64,000 nucleotides of DNA from Qipengyuania gaetbuli (GCF_009827315.1 NZ_WTYF01000004.1:744001-808000), one strand, 5' to 3'; numbered from the stretch's first letter, positions 18,316 to 27,119 are shown. Numbers and translations: made by a program. The notes: generated by a model not told the origin, from the sequence alone.

Positions 18316-19383
18316 ATGGCTTCGAGCGTCGTCTCTGCCTCCAAAAATAAAGCAGCGAGATCGACATCTCCTCCTCCCCTCTCGGATTTCGGGGCATTGC
18401 AGCTAGCAGGCGATGCGTTTCATGCGCTCGCCGACACCATGCCACAGATTGTTTGGTCAACCCTCCCGGATGGATCACACGACTATTACAACGCTCGCTG
18501 GTACGAATTTACCGGAGTTCCGATAGGTTCAACAGATGGTGAGGGCTGGGCTGCACTTTTCCATCCCGAGGATCAACCAAACGCATGGGCGAAGTGGCGA
18601 CATAGTCTGGAGACCGGTGAGCCTTACGAGGTCGAGTATCGTTTAAGGCATCATAGTGGAGAGTACCGATGGATGATCGGACGTGCTTCCCCCATCTACA
18701 ACGGCCAAGGTACGATCCAGCGCTGGATAGGCACGTGCACGGATGTGGATGACCAAAAGGCGATCGCGTTACAGAACGAAATTCTCAGCCAGGAACTCAG
18801 CCATCGGATCAAGAACATTTTCGCGATCATCTCAGGACTGGTCAGCCTTTCGGCTCGCGCGGAGCCCGCTCTGAGTTCTCTTGCCAAGGAACTTCTGGGG
18901 CGTATCTCAGCCCTTGGCCGCGCCCACGAATTTGTACGCCCACACACCGAGAAATCGCGCCCGATCGTAGGCGACGGGCATTTCTCAGCTCTACTTGAGC
19001 AAATTTTCATCGCTTACCACGCGTATTCGGAGGGCAGGATCACGGTCAGTGGCTCGGAGATTCCAGTCGATAGCAAGGCAGCAACCCCCGTCGCTCTCGT
19101 GTTCCACGAGCTGGCTACCAACGCGATCAAGTATGGTTCGCTTTCAAGCGACAAAGGGACCGTGAGTATAAAAGTTAATCAATCTGACGAGTTCGCGCAG
19201 ATAATTTGGCGAGAAGAAGGTGATTCGTGTCGTGAACCGCAAGCCATGGCTGCAGGCTTTGGGACGCGTCTGATCGATATGGCGGTGCGCCAACAACTTG
19301 GTGGGGATTATACCAGACGGTGGTCGGACAAAGGTCTTCGCATGGAAGTTAAGATTCCACTGAAACGCCTGAGAGCTTCTTAG
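18316..19383 (+). CDS. PAS-domain HWE histidine kinase
   Basis: 355 residues from the ATG at 18316, preceded by AAGGAAAG; a GTG 20 codons earlier is less likely. A PAS domain occupies about residues 35-145 (TMPQIVWSTLPDG, YNARWYEFTG, RWIGTCTDV). The phosphoacceptor box is LSHRIKNIFAI with His163. HWE hallmarks include FHELATNAIKYGSL and IIWREEG. No membrane span, so a cytosolic sensor. The PAS lacks the Cys motif of LOV photoreceptors. It overlaps the convergent response regulator gene by four bases at the stop codons. Confidence 0.9.
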   Translation: MASSVVSASKNKAARSTSPPPLSDFGALQLAGDAFHALADTMPQIVWSTLPDGSHDYYNARWYEFTGVPIGSTDGEGWAALFHPEDQPNAWAKWRHSLETGEPYEVEYRLRHHSGEYRWMIGRASPIYNGQGTIQRWIGTCTDVDDQKAIALQNEILSQELSHRIKNIFAIISGLVSLSARAEPALSSLAKELLGRISALGRAHEFVRPHTEKSRPIVGDGHFSALLEQIFIAYHAYSEGRITVSGSEIPVDSKAATPVALVFHELATNAIKYGSLSSDKGTVSIKVNQSDEFAQIIWREEGDSCREPQAMAAGFGTRLIDMAVRQQLGGDYTRRWSDKGLRMEVKIPLKRLRAS

Positions 19384-19787
19384 ATCGCCTGAAACATTTG
19401 AAGACGTGGTGGCGGCGTCGGGGTCAACCCGCGCTTGTAAGCAAACGCAAACTCAAGCACCTCGTCCAACACTCTCAGGTCTACAGGCTTTTCCACGGCT
19501 CCTAGCGTTCCAGGGACTCCTGCTGACAATTGCTGCGGGTTTGCAGTCACGAAAACGACCTGCATGTCATACTCTCGCGCAAGGCGGGCACCGATCTCCG
19601 GACCGGTGGCGCCATCAGCGAGATTGACGTCCACTAGCGCAACATCGATCTCGTCCGAGGCGAGGCTCAACGCGCTTTCGAGATCATCCGCAGTCCCGGC
19701 AGACACATAGCCGAGGTCTCGAATGACCTCTTCCATTTCGGCAGATATAAGGAATTCATCTTCGATTATCAGGATGGAGGGTTTCAT
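19380..19787 (-). CDS. single-domain response regulator
   Basis: 135 residues, a stand-alone receiver. Acidic pocket IEDE at 8-11, phosphoacceptor Asp53 (ALVDVNL), Thr81 (VFVTAN) and Lys100 (VEKP). There is no output domain, so it works by protein contact, as receivers paired with HWE kinases often do. It is convergent with and overlaps the PAS-HWE kinase at 18316, a likely partner despite opposite transcription. The proline-rich tail (LTPTPPPRLQ) is unusual. Confidence 0.88.
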   Translation of the reverse strand: MKPSILIIEDEFLISAEMEEVIRDLGYVSAGTADDLESALSLASDEIDVALVDVNLADGATGPEIGARLAREYDMQVVFVTANPQQLSAGVPGTLGAVEKPVDLRVLDEVLEFAFAYKRGLTPTPPPRLQMFQAI

Positions 19788-19927
19788 GGCAGTGCTGAAA
19801 GTTACGTTCTAGATCAGCATTGCAATTCCTCGTTCGTGATATTGGTTCCCAAATTCGCTAACGGCTTACCGCAAGATTCTAACGAAAACACAGCGGCAGT
19901 TATCGGATAAGGGGCCTCTAGCAATCG

Positions 19928-19987
19928 GTCTGCTTTCGGCTCATCTTATCGAAAAGCGGTCATTCCGCTTCCGCCCCGATTGCGGAC
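19928..19987 (+). repeat. GTCCGC-family repeat, short form (60 bp)
   Basis: GTCTGCTTTCGGCTC, then AAAAGCGGTCATTCCGCTTC, then GCCCCGATTGCGGAC. This is the clearest short copy. The three bases after it, GTTA, supply the stop codon of the leftward membrane protein gene at 19989. Confidence 0.8.
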
Positions 19988-19988
19988 G

Positions 19989-20372
19989 TTAAGTCGCAGT
20001 GTTGCTGCGCCAACGCACAATCGAAATAATTACTAGAAAGACCGCGCTCCCGACAATGGCGGTGAGAGCAACTGCATCGATCAAGTCGGGACCATCGAAC
20101 AACCACCACGACGCACAGACTACGGCAGGCCCGACGATGCAGAGCACGATGAAATTCCGCCAATAGAAGTCAGCAAAAAACCAGATTACGGCAAACAGCG
20201 AGGCGAACCAAGGGATTGAGATTATGCCGCCAGCGAGCATTCCTACCCATGCCCCGTTTCCAAAGCCTCCTGATGTTCCAATCGTGCCATAGAAGCCAAC
20301 GACGATGAGGCCGATCAAATGCGCTGTTATAGCCGCCCGGATTAGCTCCGCTCGCTTGCTGGGGGTTTGCAT
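19989..20372 (-). CDS. four-span membrane protein, unknown function
   Basis: 127 residues with four hydrophobic segments (about 12-33, 42-66, 72-95 and 98-118) and short polar loops; the C-terminus is basic (RWRSN). No signature residue identifies it. The gene stands alone and its stop codon abuts the end of a short-form repeat. A long-form repeat lies just beyond its 5' end at 20409. No convincing ribosome site, so the start is uncertain. Confidence 0.5.
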   Translation of the reverse strand: MQTPSKRAELIRAAITAHLIGLIVVGFYGTIGTSGGFGNGAWVGMLAGGIISIPWFASLFAVIWFFADFYWRNFIVLCIVGPAVVCASWWLFDGPDLIDAVALTAIVGSAVFLVIISIVRWRSNTAT

Positions 20373-20408
20373 AACGGGATACTGCCAAGGTAGGGCGCAT
20401 TGAGCAAT

Positions 20409-20495
20409 GTCAGCTTTCCACCCAATCTGACGACGCTTTCACCGAGCTAGCGATGTGCCAGGAGCGGACGGGCAGCTAACGACCCGAAACGCGAC
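20409..20495 (+). repeat. GTCCGC-family repeat, full long copy
   Basis: 87 bp, GTCAGCTTTCCACCC at the left, then TCTGACGACGCTTTCACC, CAGCTAACGACCCG and CGCGACATT at the right. It lies between the divergent membrane protein gene and the arsenic operon, upstream of the ArsR operator. Confidence 0.85.
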
Positions 20496-20556
20496 ATTGG
20501 CCACCTCACTCGATCGTCTGAGAGCGGACATCAGCTCGCTTGACGACTTCATCATG

Positions 20557-20582
20557 ATTCGATATTTTGATACTTATCGAAT
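20557..20582. promoter_or_regulatory. ArsR operator
   Basis: ATTCGATA at 20557-20564, ten bases, then TATCGAAT at 20575-20582: a perfect 8-bp inverted repeat 14 bp before the arsR start, in an AT-rich promoter. This placement and shape are what ArsR-type autorepressors use. Confidence 0.7.
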
Positions 20583-20596
20583 TATTGGAGTGATCA

Positions 20597-20935
20597 ATGC
20601 AAGCCGATCGCGTCATCCGCGCCCTCTCAGCCTTGGCACAGGAACACCGCCTCGCTGCATTCCGGCTCTTGGTGCAAGCGGGCGATCAAGGAGTCGCTGC
20701 CGGCGTGCTGGCCGAAAAGCTCGACGTTCCCCCATCGTCCATGAGCTTCCACTTGGCCCAGCTCGCCAATGCGGGATTGGTAACCCAGCGGCGCGAAAGT
20801 CGCTCCATCATTTATTCGGCGGACTATGCCGCGATGAACGGCCTGATGGGCTACCTCACCGAAAACTGCTGCGGCGGCATTTCCTGCTCCGAAAACGCCG
20901 AGTACTTTCCTTCCTCCCAACGAAAGAGCGCGTGA
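20597..20935 (+). CDS. arsR: ArsR-family arsenic-responsive repressor
   Basis: 112 residues, winged helix-turn-helix (LAEKLDVPPSSMSFHLAQL is the helix-turn-helix). The C-terminus carries CC and a further Cys (ENCCGGISC), the expected trivalent arsenic site in ArsR proteins that sense with C-terminal cysteines. It represses its own operon from the dyad at 20557-20582 and releases on As(III). GGAG precedes the ATG. Its stop overlaps the arsI start (TGATG). Confidence 0.92.
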   Translation: MQADRVIRALSALAQEHRLAAFRLLVQAGDQGVAAGVLAEKLDVPPSSMSFHLAQLANAGLVTQRRESRSIIYSADYAAMNGLMGYLTENCCGGISCSENAEYFPSSQRKSA

Positions 20936-21405
20936 TGAAACGCTTTCATGTGCATGTGGGCGTGACCGACATCGACAAGTCGATCACGTTCTATTCCAGT
21001 CTATTTGGCTCCGATCCCACGATCGTAAAGGCGGATTACGCCAAGTGGATGCTCGACGATCCCCGCATCAATTTTGCGATCTCGATGCGCGAGGATGCGG
21101 CCAAGGGCATCGAGCACGTCGGCTTACAGGTCGAGGACAAGACCGAACTCGAAGAGGTCTATGGCCGCCTAAGAGCTGCAGACCGTCCCGTGCTCGAAGA
21201 AGGTGCAACGACCTGTTGCTATGCGCAATCGGAAAAGAGCTGGATCGCCGATCCCGATGGCGTGGTGTGGGAAGCCTTTCTTACCGATGGCGAGAGCACG
21301 ACCTACGGCGGCAATCCTGATCTCCATCAACTTGCCTCCGCCGACGCCGCGTCGAGCGCTTGCTGTGCACCGCAGCTCACTCCCGCCAAGACCTCCTGCT
21401 GCTGA
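20935..21405 (+). CDS. arsI: ArsI-type organoarsenical C-As lyase
   Basis: 156 residues, vicinal-oxygen-chelate dioxygenase fold. Predicted Fe(II) ligands His5, His61 (IEHVGL) and Glu113 (WEAF), and the adjacent Cys94-Cys95 (ATTCCYAQ) that bind trivalent organoarsenicals in characterised ArsI, are all present. ArsI splits the carbon-arsenic bond of methyl and aromatic As(III) to give arsenite. The C-terminal tail adds two more Cys pairs (ACCAP, SCC), which may help hand over metalloid. The related CadI name is used for similar proteins, but the Cys pair favours ArsI. Confidence 0.88.
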   Translation: MKRFHVHVGVTDIDKSITFYSSLFGSDPTIVKADYAKWMLDDPRINFAISMREDAAKGIEHVGLQVEDKTELEEVYGRLRAADRPVLEEGATTCCYAQSEKSWIADPDGVVWEAFLTDGESTTYGGNPDLHQLASADAASSACCAPQLTPAKTSCC

Positions 21406-21414
21406 GGTTACCAA

Positions 21415-21915
21415 ATGTCCGATCAACCGCTGAACGTGCTGTTCCTGTGCACGGGCAATTCCGCTCGCTCGATCTTGGGCGAAGCTATCCTCAACCATGA
21501 CGGCGAAGGCCGATTCAAAGCCTACAGCGCCGGGAGCAATCCAACTGGCACCGTCAACCCTTGGGCGATCCACACGCTCAAGGCTTTGGGCTATCCGGCA
21601 GACGGCTATTCCTCAAAGAGTTGGAGCGACTTTGCTCATGGGCCAGAGTTCGATCTGATCTTTACCGTCTGCGACAGCGCAGCGGCGGAGACGTGTCCGA
21701 TTTGGCCTGGGCGTCCGACCTCGGCACACTGGGGTATTCCCGATCCGGCGGCGGCAGAGGGCAGCGATGCTGAGAAAGCAGCGGCCTTCCTCGATGCCTT
21801 TCGCATGCTCAAGCGGCGCATCGACCTGATGCTGGCGCTCCCGATTGCCAGCCTTGAGCAAATTGCCCTGCGCGAAAGGCTGCAGGCCATCGGAAAGGAC
21901 GCTGACAAGCAATGA
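21415..21915 (+). CDS. arsC: arsenate reductase ArsC (LMW-phosphatase type)
   Basis: 166 residues. The P-loop CTGNSARS starts at catalytic Cys12, and the redox pair Cys86 and Cys94 lies in [10 protein letters not shown], so it belongs to the low-molecular-weight phosphatase-like class that uses a Cys relay (thioredoxin or glutaredoxin coupled). It reduces arsenate to arsenite, which Acr3 then exports. Length slightly exceeds the usual 130-140 through a C-terminal helix. Its stop overlaps the acr3 start by four bases. Confidence 0.93.
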   Translation: MSDQPLNVLFLCTGNSARSILGEAILNHDGEGRFKAYSAGSNPTGTVNPWAIHTLKALGYPADGYSSKSWSDFAHGPEFDLIFTVCDSAAAETCPIWPGRPTSAHWGIPDPAAAEGSDAEKAAAFLDAFRMLKRRIDLMLALPIASLEQIALRERLQAIGKDADKQ

Positions 21916-22982
21916 CCTCTGCAACTGCTGACTTGGATGCCCGCGCAGCGGGTTTGGGCCTGTTCGAGAAATGGCTCTCGGTATGGGTCGGCGCTGCGAT
22001 CCTCGCTGGAATTACGCTTGGCAATGCCGGGCCAGAGTTGTTCGCGTCGCTAGCGGCTATCGAATACGCCTCGGTCAACCTCGTCGTCGCGGTGCTGATC
22101 TGGGCGATGATATTCCCGATGATGGTCTCAGTCGATTTCGGCGCGGTGCGTCGCGTCGGTGACAAGCCAAAGGGCCTGATCATCACGCTGGTAGTGAACT
22201 GGCTCATCAAGCCTTTTACGATGGCTGCACTTGGCGTGCTGTTCTTCGAGATCGTTTTTGCCGACTTGATCGCGCCCGCCGACGCGCAGGAATATATCGC
22301 AGGACTGATCCTGCTGGGTGCGGCCCCTTGCACCGCGATGGTGTTCGTATGGTCGCAGCTCACCAAGGGCGATCCGGCCTATACGCTGGTGCAAGTCGCA
22401 GCGAACGACCTTATCATGATCTTTGCTTTCGCGCCCATCGTGGCGCTGCTGCTCGGTGTGACCGACATATCGGTGCCTTGGGAAACGCTGCTGCTCTCGG
22501 TCGTACTCTATGTGGTCGTGCCGCTCGTAGCGGGGGCATTCATACGCCGCCGACTGCTCGCGACGCATGGCGGTGATGAAGCTGCGGTTTCTGATTTCAC
22601 CGGAGGCATAAAGCCGCTCTCGATCCTCGGCTTGTTGCTGACGGTGCTGCTGCTGTTCGGCTTTCAGGCCGAGACTATTGTCGCGCGCCCCCTACTGATC
22701 GCGCTGATCGCCGCGCCGATCATCGTGCAGAGTTATGGCATTTTTCTCGTCGCCTATGGCTGGGCCAAGGCGTGGAAAGTGCCGCACGCGGTCGCAGCAC
22801 CCTGCGCGCTGATCGGCACATCCAACTTCTTCGAACTGGCGGTGGCGGTTGCCATCGGTCTGTTCGGATTGGGCAGTGGCGCTGCGCTTGCTACGGTCGT
22901 CGGTGTACTGGTCGAAGTGCCCGTCATGCTGTCGCTGGTCGCGATTGCAAACCGAACGCGTGGCAGCTTCCCAGCCAATTAA
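21912..22982 (+). CDS. acr3: arsenite efflux permease Acr3
   Basis: 356 residues with ten predicted membrane spans. The conserved Acr3 stretch [13 protein letters not shown] contains the Cys needed for arsenite transport, and [14 protein letters not shown] is also typical. It expels As(III) using the proton gradient and completes detoxification of both organic and inorganic arsenic in this operon. It is coupled to arsC by overlap and is the last gene. A long-form repeat follows 15 bp after the stop. Confidence 0.95.
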   Translation: MTSATADLDARAAGLGLFEKWLSVWVGAAILAGITLGNAGPELFASLAAIEYASVNLVVAVLIWAMIFPMMVSVDFGAVRRVGDKPKGLIITLVVNWLIKPFTMAALGVLFFEIVFADLIAPADAQEYIAGLILLGAAPCTAMVFVWSQLTKGDPAYTLVQVAANDLIMIFAFAPIVALLLGVTDISVPWETLLLSVVLYVVVPLVAGAFIRRRLLATHGGDEAAVSDFTGGIKPLSILGLLLTVLLLFGFQAETIVARPLLIALIAAPIIVQSYGIFLVAYGWAKAWKVPHAVAAPCALIGTSNFFELAVAVAIGLFGLGSGAALATVVGVLVEVPVMLSLVAIANRTRGSFPAN

Positions 22983-22996
22983 GCTCCAAGCAGACA

Positions 22997-23083
22997 GTCC
23001 ACTATCCACCCCATCTGAAGCCGCTTTCACCAAGCTAGCGACGTGCCACGAGCGGACCAGCAGCTAACGACCCGATTGCGGAC
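22997..23083 (+). repeat. GTCCGC-family repeat, full long copy
   Basis: 87 bp: GTCCACTATCCACCCC at the left, CCGCTTTCACCAAGCTAGCG in the middle, CAGCTAACGACCCG and ATTGCGGAC at the right. It is at the 3' end of acr3. Confidence 0.88.
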
Positions 23084-23125
23084 ATACGTCCAACGGTGCA
23101 CATTCTGCTCCGGGAGGGCTCAATA

Positions 23126-24145
23126 GTGCGCAGCTTACTCGTCGCCTTGTTCGCATTTGCTTCTGGATCGGCTGAGGCGCAGGAGGCGCGAGAGCCCATC
23201 ATCGATATGCACCTACATGTCCGCTCCGCCGTCTACGCGGGCCAAGACCCTCCGCCGATGTGCACGCCCTTTGAGGTAATGCCCAGGTCCGACAATCGAG
23301 ACGGCGTTTATGAAGGGATGGATTTCAACCACCAACCTTGCGACAAACCGATCCCCGCTGCCTCAAGCGACGAGCAGGTGATGCGTGACACTCTCGCGGC
23401 CATGGAAAAGTTCAATATCTACGGTGTGGTAAGTGGAGAGCCAGGGTCGCTCGCCCGATGGTTAGCTGCAGCACCACGCAGAATTATTCCAGCCGTGGAC
23501 TACCGGCTTTCGGGAACCCGCGGATCGAAACACGTTCAGGCTAGAACTACTGAACAACTTCGCGGCCTTCATGCTGACGGCAAGCTGCGTGTCATCGGAG
23601 AAATCATGGCGCAGTACGAGGGCATTAGCGTCGATGACCCGCGGATGGAGCCGTTGTGGGCGCTTGCTGAAGAACTTGATATTCCTGTGGCAATCCACAT
23701 GGGCCCGGGTGAACCTGGTCAGCCTTATTCTGGCGGCGGTTATCGCGTCTCCCTTGGCGACCCCCTGCTCCTTGAGCCGGTGCTTGTCCGGCATCCAAAA
23801 CTAAGGGTCTCCATCATGCACGCGGGCTACCCAATGGCAGACCGGATGCGGGCGCTGATGTTCAGCTATCCGCAGGTCTACGCGGATATCGGCGGCATAG
23901 TATATACCGAGCCAAGGACCACCTTTTACAGGTTTTTGCGCGAGTTGGTGGATGCAGGTTACGGAGACCGCATTATGTTCGGTTCCGATCAGATGATTTG
24001 GCCCGGAGTCATCGAGCCAGCGATCCGGACAATTGAAGATGCGCCGTTTCTCACATCAGCTCAGAAGCGTGACATCTTCTACAACAATGCTGCTCGCTTC
24101 CTTCGCTTAAGCGAGACTGAAAGAGCTGCACACGGCGGGCGCTGA
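23126..24145 (+). CDS. exported amidohydrolase (amidohydrolase 2 family)
   Basis: 339 residues from a GTG at 23126, chosen because GGGAGGG lies six bases before it and a signal peptide follows (SLLVALFAFASGSAEA). TIM-barrel metal motifs are visible: IIDMHLH, AIHMGPG, SIMHAGYP and MFGSDQMIWP. The family includes metal-dependent hydrolases and decarboxylases; substrate unknown. A GTG ten codons earlier is also in frame. The gene is followed directly by a repeat copy. Confidence 0.8.
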   Translation: MRSLLVALFAFASGSAEAQEAREPIIDMHLHVRSAVYAGQDPPPMCTPFEVMPRSDNRDGVYEGMDFNHQPCDKPIPAASSDEQVMRDTLAAMEKFNIYGVVSGEPGSLARWLAAAPRRIIPAVDYRLSGTRGSKHVQARTTEQLRGLHADGKLRVIGEIMAQYEGISVDDPRMEPLWALAEELDIPVAIHMGPGEPGQPYSGGGYRVSLGDPLLLEPVLVRHPKLRVSIMHAGYPMADRMRALMFSYPQVYADIGGIVYTEPRTTFYRFLRELVDAGYGDRIMFGSDQMIWPGVIEPAIRTIEDAPFLTSAQKRDIFYNNAARFLRLSETERAAHGGR

Positions 24146-24148
24146 AAG

Positions 24149-24234
24149 ACCGCTTTCCACCCATCTGGCGACGCTTTCACCGAGCTAGCGCCGTGCCAGG
24201 AGCGGACCGGCAGTGATCGACCCGATTGCGAACA
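24149..24234 (+). repeat. GTCCGC-family repeat, full long copy
   Basis: 86 bp: GACCGCTTTCCACCC, then TCTGGCGACGCTTTCACC, then GCCAGGAGCGGACCGGCAG, ending GATTGCGAAC. It begins four bases after the amidohydrolase stop, and the convergent M20 peptidase gene ends 12 bp beyond it. Confidence 0.88.
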
Positions 24235-24245
24235 TCCTTTACCGA

Positions 24246-25649
24246 TCATGTGCCAGAAAGAATGCGGAGAAACTCGGTCATGATTGGGATCTGACCGTGA
24301 TAGGCTTCTACCAGCATCCGCTCGTCCAGACCGTGACTGCCCGAGGATGTGCCTGAGATCCCCCAGTCTCCACTCAAGCCGTAAACCGGAATGCCGGCAT
24401 TTCGTACAAACGCCCCGTCAGTCGCCCATGCCGACATCATGGGCACGACCGGGGCGTCGGGAAAGCGTGTTTCCAGAGCAAACTGGTAAGCTTGCAGGAT
24501 GTCATCTCGGGGGGCGGTGGGTTCAGCAGTGGGTGTGGTTGAACCCTCGACAAGGCTAACCTCAATATCAGGTCCTGAAGCGCCCTGTAACTGGAGCCTT
24601 ACGTCTTCAATCTTGACGCCAGGAAAGATGCGACAGTTCACGTTGGCTTCGGCTCGTTGCGGCAAGGCGTTCGGGGCGTGGCCGCCGGAAATCATCGTCG
24701 CAACGCAACGGGTGCGTGTATAGCCAGGCAATATTGCTTCGACGAGATCTGCTTTTTCGCGGTTATCGGGATCTGCTAGCCAAGCCTTGATAATCTCGCC
24801 CAACCGTCCCCCGTCCCGATCTGCAAACATCTGAAATTGGGCCCGGGAGCCCTCGTTGATCATAGGAAGGAAGCGATGCGCCTCGATGGCCTTTATGGCA
24901 CCTGCAAGCGCATAGATCGCATTGTCGGGACGCGGTGTAGAACTATGTCCGCCACGGTTTGTCGCGGTTAGCTTGAAGTCTGCAACAGCCTTCTCGGACA
25001 ATTGCAGCATGAACGCTTCTACCTTCCCATCGCGCGTCACCGTTCCCCCGCCGGCGTCGAAGTTTATCGCATACTCAGCGTCGACGAGGCTCCGCCATTC
25101 AGTGACAGCACGTCTGGCACCGTTTCCAGTGGTCTCTTCATCGCCGGTAATAAGAATTACGATGTCGCGGGATGGCCGAAAATCTTGGCGCCGAAGTTCC
25201 TGCAACGACAGGAGCAGACCCGCCAGCTGGCCTTTGTTGTCGGCAGTCCCGCGACCGAGATAATAGCCATCTTCCTCGCGCAACTCGAACGGAGGGTTCC
25301 GCCAGTCCTCCGGTTTGGCCTCAACCACATCCATGTGGGCCATCAATAGAATTGGCTTGCTCTCATTGCTTCGTCCTGCCGGCCAACGAGCAATAAGCGT
25401 CTGTGTGCCATCGTGATCTTTGATCTCGATTTGCGTAATTCCAGCCTTCTCGAGTTCGCGCCTCAGAAGCAGTGTCAACCTTTGAAACTCTTCCGTACGG
25501 CCTGCGACCGTTTGGATCTCAATCATCGAACCAAGCAAAGCCCGCTCGGAAACTCGAGCTGGATCACCGTCAGTCTCGCTTTCGGCATTCGCTTGAGATG
25601 GCAGGCACAGTCCAAGCAATACGAATGAAATCAATCGACGTATCAGCAA
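24246..25649 (-). CDS. exported M20-family zinc peptidase
   Basis: 467 residues with a signal peptide (LISFVLLGLCLPSQANA). Dinuclear zinc motifs are intact: LLMAHMDVV (His, Asp), GRGTADNKG (bridging Asp), ITGDEETTG (catalytic Glu plus ligand), INFDAGGG and, near the end, GSHGLDE (His). The lid dimerisation domain lies between (TNRGGHSSTP). It cleaves dipeptides or acylated amino acids in the periplasm. Isolated gene on the minus strand, convergent with the amidohydrolase. Confidence 0.9.
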   Translation of the reverse strand: MLIRRLISFVLLGLCLPSQANAESETDGDPARVSERALLGSMIEIQTVAGRTEEFQRLTLLLRRELEKAGITQIEIKDHDGTQTLIARWPAGRSNESKPILLMAHMDVVEAKPEDWRNPPFELREEDGYYLGRGTADNKGQLAGLLLSLQELRRQDFRPSRDIVILITGDEETTGNGARRAVTEWRSLVDAEYAINFDAGGGTVTRDGKVEAFMLQLSEKAVADFKLTATNRGGHSSTPRPDNAIYALAGAIKAIEAHRFLPMINEGSRAQFQMFADRDGGRLGEIIKAWLADPDNREKADLVEAILPGYTRTRCVATMISGGHAPNALPQRAEANVNCRIFPGVKIEDVRLQLQGASGPDIEVSLVEGSTTPTAEPTAPRDDILQAYQFALETRFPDAPVVPMMSAWATDGAFVRNAGIPVYGLSGDWGISGTSSGSHGLDERMLVEAYHGQIPIMTEFLRILSGT

Positions 25650-25749
25650 CCCCGCCTCCCTCGGAAGAGTATCGGTCGACGTCTTACTTCATAAATTTCA
25701 ACGACGCGAATCTGATCGCTCTGATCAGGGGATCTTGTAAGTTGGGAAT

Positions 25750-25817
25750 GTCCGCTTACCACCCAGTATTGGACATTCATGACCACCTGGTCGACCGGAA
25801 AGCGGCCCTTCCGCTTT
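25750..25817 (+). repeat. GTCCGC-family repeat, diverged copy
   Basis: GTCCGCTTACCACCC at the left, then after a diverged stretch CGGAAAGCGGCCCTTCCGCT, similar to the middle of the short copy at 19928. The right end is lost. Confidence 0.5.
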
Positions 25818-25836
25818 AGGAGGGGCCGCCTCCGTC

Positions 25837-26075
25837 TCAGATCTCCGTTCGCTCAGCGAGGAGCAAAGCATCTTCGATATCCACACCTAGATACCTGACA
25901 GTGTTCTCGATCTTGGAATGACCGAGCAATATCTGGATGGCTCTCAGGTTGCCCGTAGCCTTGTAGATCATCGAAGCCTTCGTTCGCCGCATCGAGTGTG
26001 TCCCATATTCCTCTCGGCGAAGTCCGATGGCTGTGACCCACTCATCAACCAATCCAGCATACTGCCGGCTGCGCT
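25837..26075 (-). pseudogene. 3' fragment of a tyrosine recombinase/integrase
   Basis: Encodes only the C-terminal catalytic part: SRQYAGLVDEW, THSMRRTKAS with the second active-site Arg, LLGHSKIENT with the His, and RYLGVD with the nucleophilic Tyr. In frame upstream a TAG occurs and homology stops near 26075, so the N-terminal domain and the first Arg are gone. A 71-codon frame from a TTG remains open, but no active enzyme can result. It marks past mobile-element activity. Confidence 0.85.
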
Positions 26076-26320
26076 AGCGCCGCGATCTTGCTTTGCCACC
26101 AGCTCCAACCGGCCCGACGGCTGGGCAGCGCCCGTCAAGGCAACCTTGATGTGCCGGTCGCGGTTGTAGATGTCGGGAAGGACTGTGTCGGCAATCCGGC
26201 CGCTCACTGGCTGACCGCTAGCAGCAACCCTCATGCCCTGCAAATCAGTCACGAACTGGGTGGGAAGCGGACAGTCATAGCTCTTCTGTTCAATCAAAAA
26301 AGCTGACGATCTCGTTCCTG
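26076..26320. other. scar region upstream of the integrase fragment
   Basis: No supported gene. A 140-codon minus-strand frame crosses this stretch but also runs through a repeat fragment and over the integrase remnant in another frame, so it is not credible as a whole. A part of it could be a fragment of a lost gene. Confidence 0.4.
26243..26272 (-). repeat. GTCCGC-family repeat, partial copy
   Basis: AATCAGTCACGAACTGGGTG then GGAAGCGGAC, matching the right part of the copy at 1739-1825 including its loop variant. Confidence 0.65.
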
Positions 26321-26325
26321 AACTT

Positions 26326-26353
26326 TGAAACAACTGAAATGAAATATCGATCG
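26326..26353 (+). promoter_or_regulatory. ECF-sigma-like promoter, osmC
   Basis: TGAAAC at 26326-26331, exactly 16 bp, then CGATCG at 26348-26353. The same GAAAC-N16-CG arrangement precedes the three other transcription units of this redox block. The form resembles extracytoplasmic-function sigma promoters with a TGAAAC -35 box. Confidence 0.5.
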
Positions 26354-26447
26354 TTGCGGCATCCAACAGAAACATTGGCGGCCCATTCATTCACTCGTTC
26401 TCCCGTCACGGTGACGGGCAGTGCAGAGATTGAATGGAGACCCACAA

Positions 26448-27026
26448 ATGACCAATACCATGACCAAGCCCGCTCGCGTCGCCATGAACGGCGTCGACGT
26501 CCCGACTTTCATCGCCACGCTCGGTGCGGTCGACAACCAGCGCGAAATCGCGCGCTTCACCTTCCGCGCCAATGGCCAGTGGCTTGCCGGTACGCATAGC
26601 CGCGTCGAGTTCAAGGACTTCTACGGCGCTTGTTCCGAGAACGAGCACAACCAGACCTACGCGATTGAAGGCGACCACCCCGAAGTGCTGTGCGGGACCG
26701 ACAATGCCCCGACCCCGGCTGAATTGCTGCTCGGCGCACTTTCGGCCTGCCTGACTGCCGGCATCGGCAACATCGCCTCGATGCGTCAGGTCGAACTCGA
26801 ATCGGTCGCATGCACGGTCGAGGGCGATATCGATCTCAACGGCATCCTCGGTCTCGACCCGCAGGTTCGCAACGGCTTCCAGGGCGTTCGCGTTACTGTC
26901 GCCATCAAGGGCAATGCCGATGACGAAACGCTCGAAAAGATCGTGCGCCAGTCGGTTGCCCGTTCGGCCGTGTTCGACGTGATGACCAACGGCGTCCCCG
27001 TCTCGGTTGCCGCCAAGGTCGGCTGA
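26448..27026 (+). CDS. OsmC-family peroxide-reducing protein
   Basis: 192 residues from the ATG at 26448 (GGAGA upstream). OsmC-family core: WLAGTHSRVEFKDFYGACSE, then PTPAELLLGALSACLTAGIG, with the second catalytic Cys in SACL and a candidate first Cys in GACS. It should reduce organic hydroperoxides in the cytoplasm with a dithiol donor. An N-terminal extension of about 40 residues precedes the fold. A 7-bp inverted repeat (CCCGTCA / TGACGGG, 26402-26418) lies in the leader, and an intrinsic terminator follows the gene, so it is monocistronic. Confidence 0.88.
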   Translation: MTNTMTKPARVAMNGVDVPTFIATLGAVDNQREIARFTFRANGQWLAGTHSRVEFKDFYGACSENEHNQTYAIEGDHPEVLCGTDNAPTPAELLLGALSACLTAGIGNIASMRQVELESVACTVEGDIDLNGILGLDPQVRNGFQGVRVTVAIKGNADDETLEKIVRQSVARSAVFDVMTNGVPVSVAAKVG

Positions 27027-27081
27027 CCCAAGCCTCCGAAAGTGTGGCGGCGCTCTTCGCGACCCGAGTTGCCGCAACACT

Positions 27082-27119
27082 GGCCCGTCGGTCTTCAGGA
27101 CCGGCGGGCCTTCCTTTTG
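27082..27119 (+). terminator. intrinsic terminator after osmC gene
   Basis: GGCCCGTCGGTC pairs with GACCGGCGGGCC around TTCAG, with one G-U pair, followed by TTCCTTTT. It separates osmC from the next promoter 30 bp on. Confidence 0.8.

Noticed and set aside
18316..19383. PAS-HWE kinase as a LOV blue-light receptor
   Set aside because: The PAS domain lacks the flavin-binding Cys motif (GRNCRFLQ-like) that defines LOV domains.
25968..26390. 140-codon minus-strand frame as a gene
   Set aside because: It runs through a repeat fragment and overlaps the integrase remnant in a different frame.
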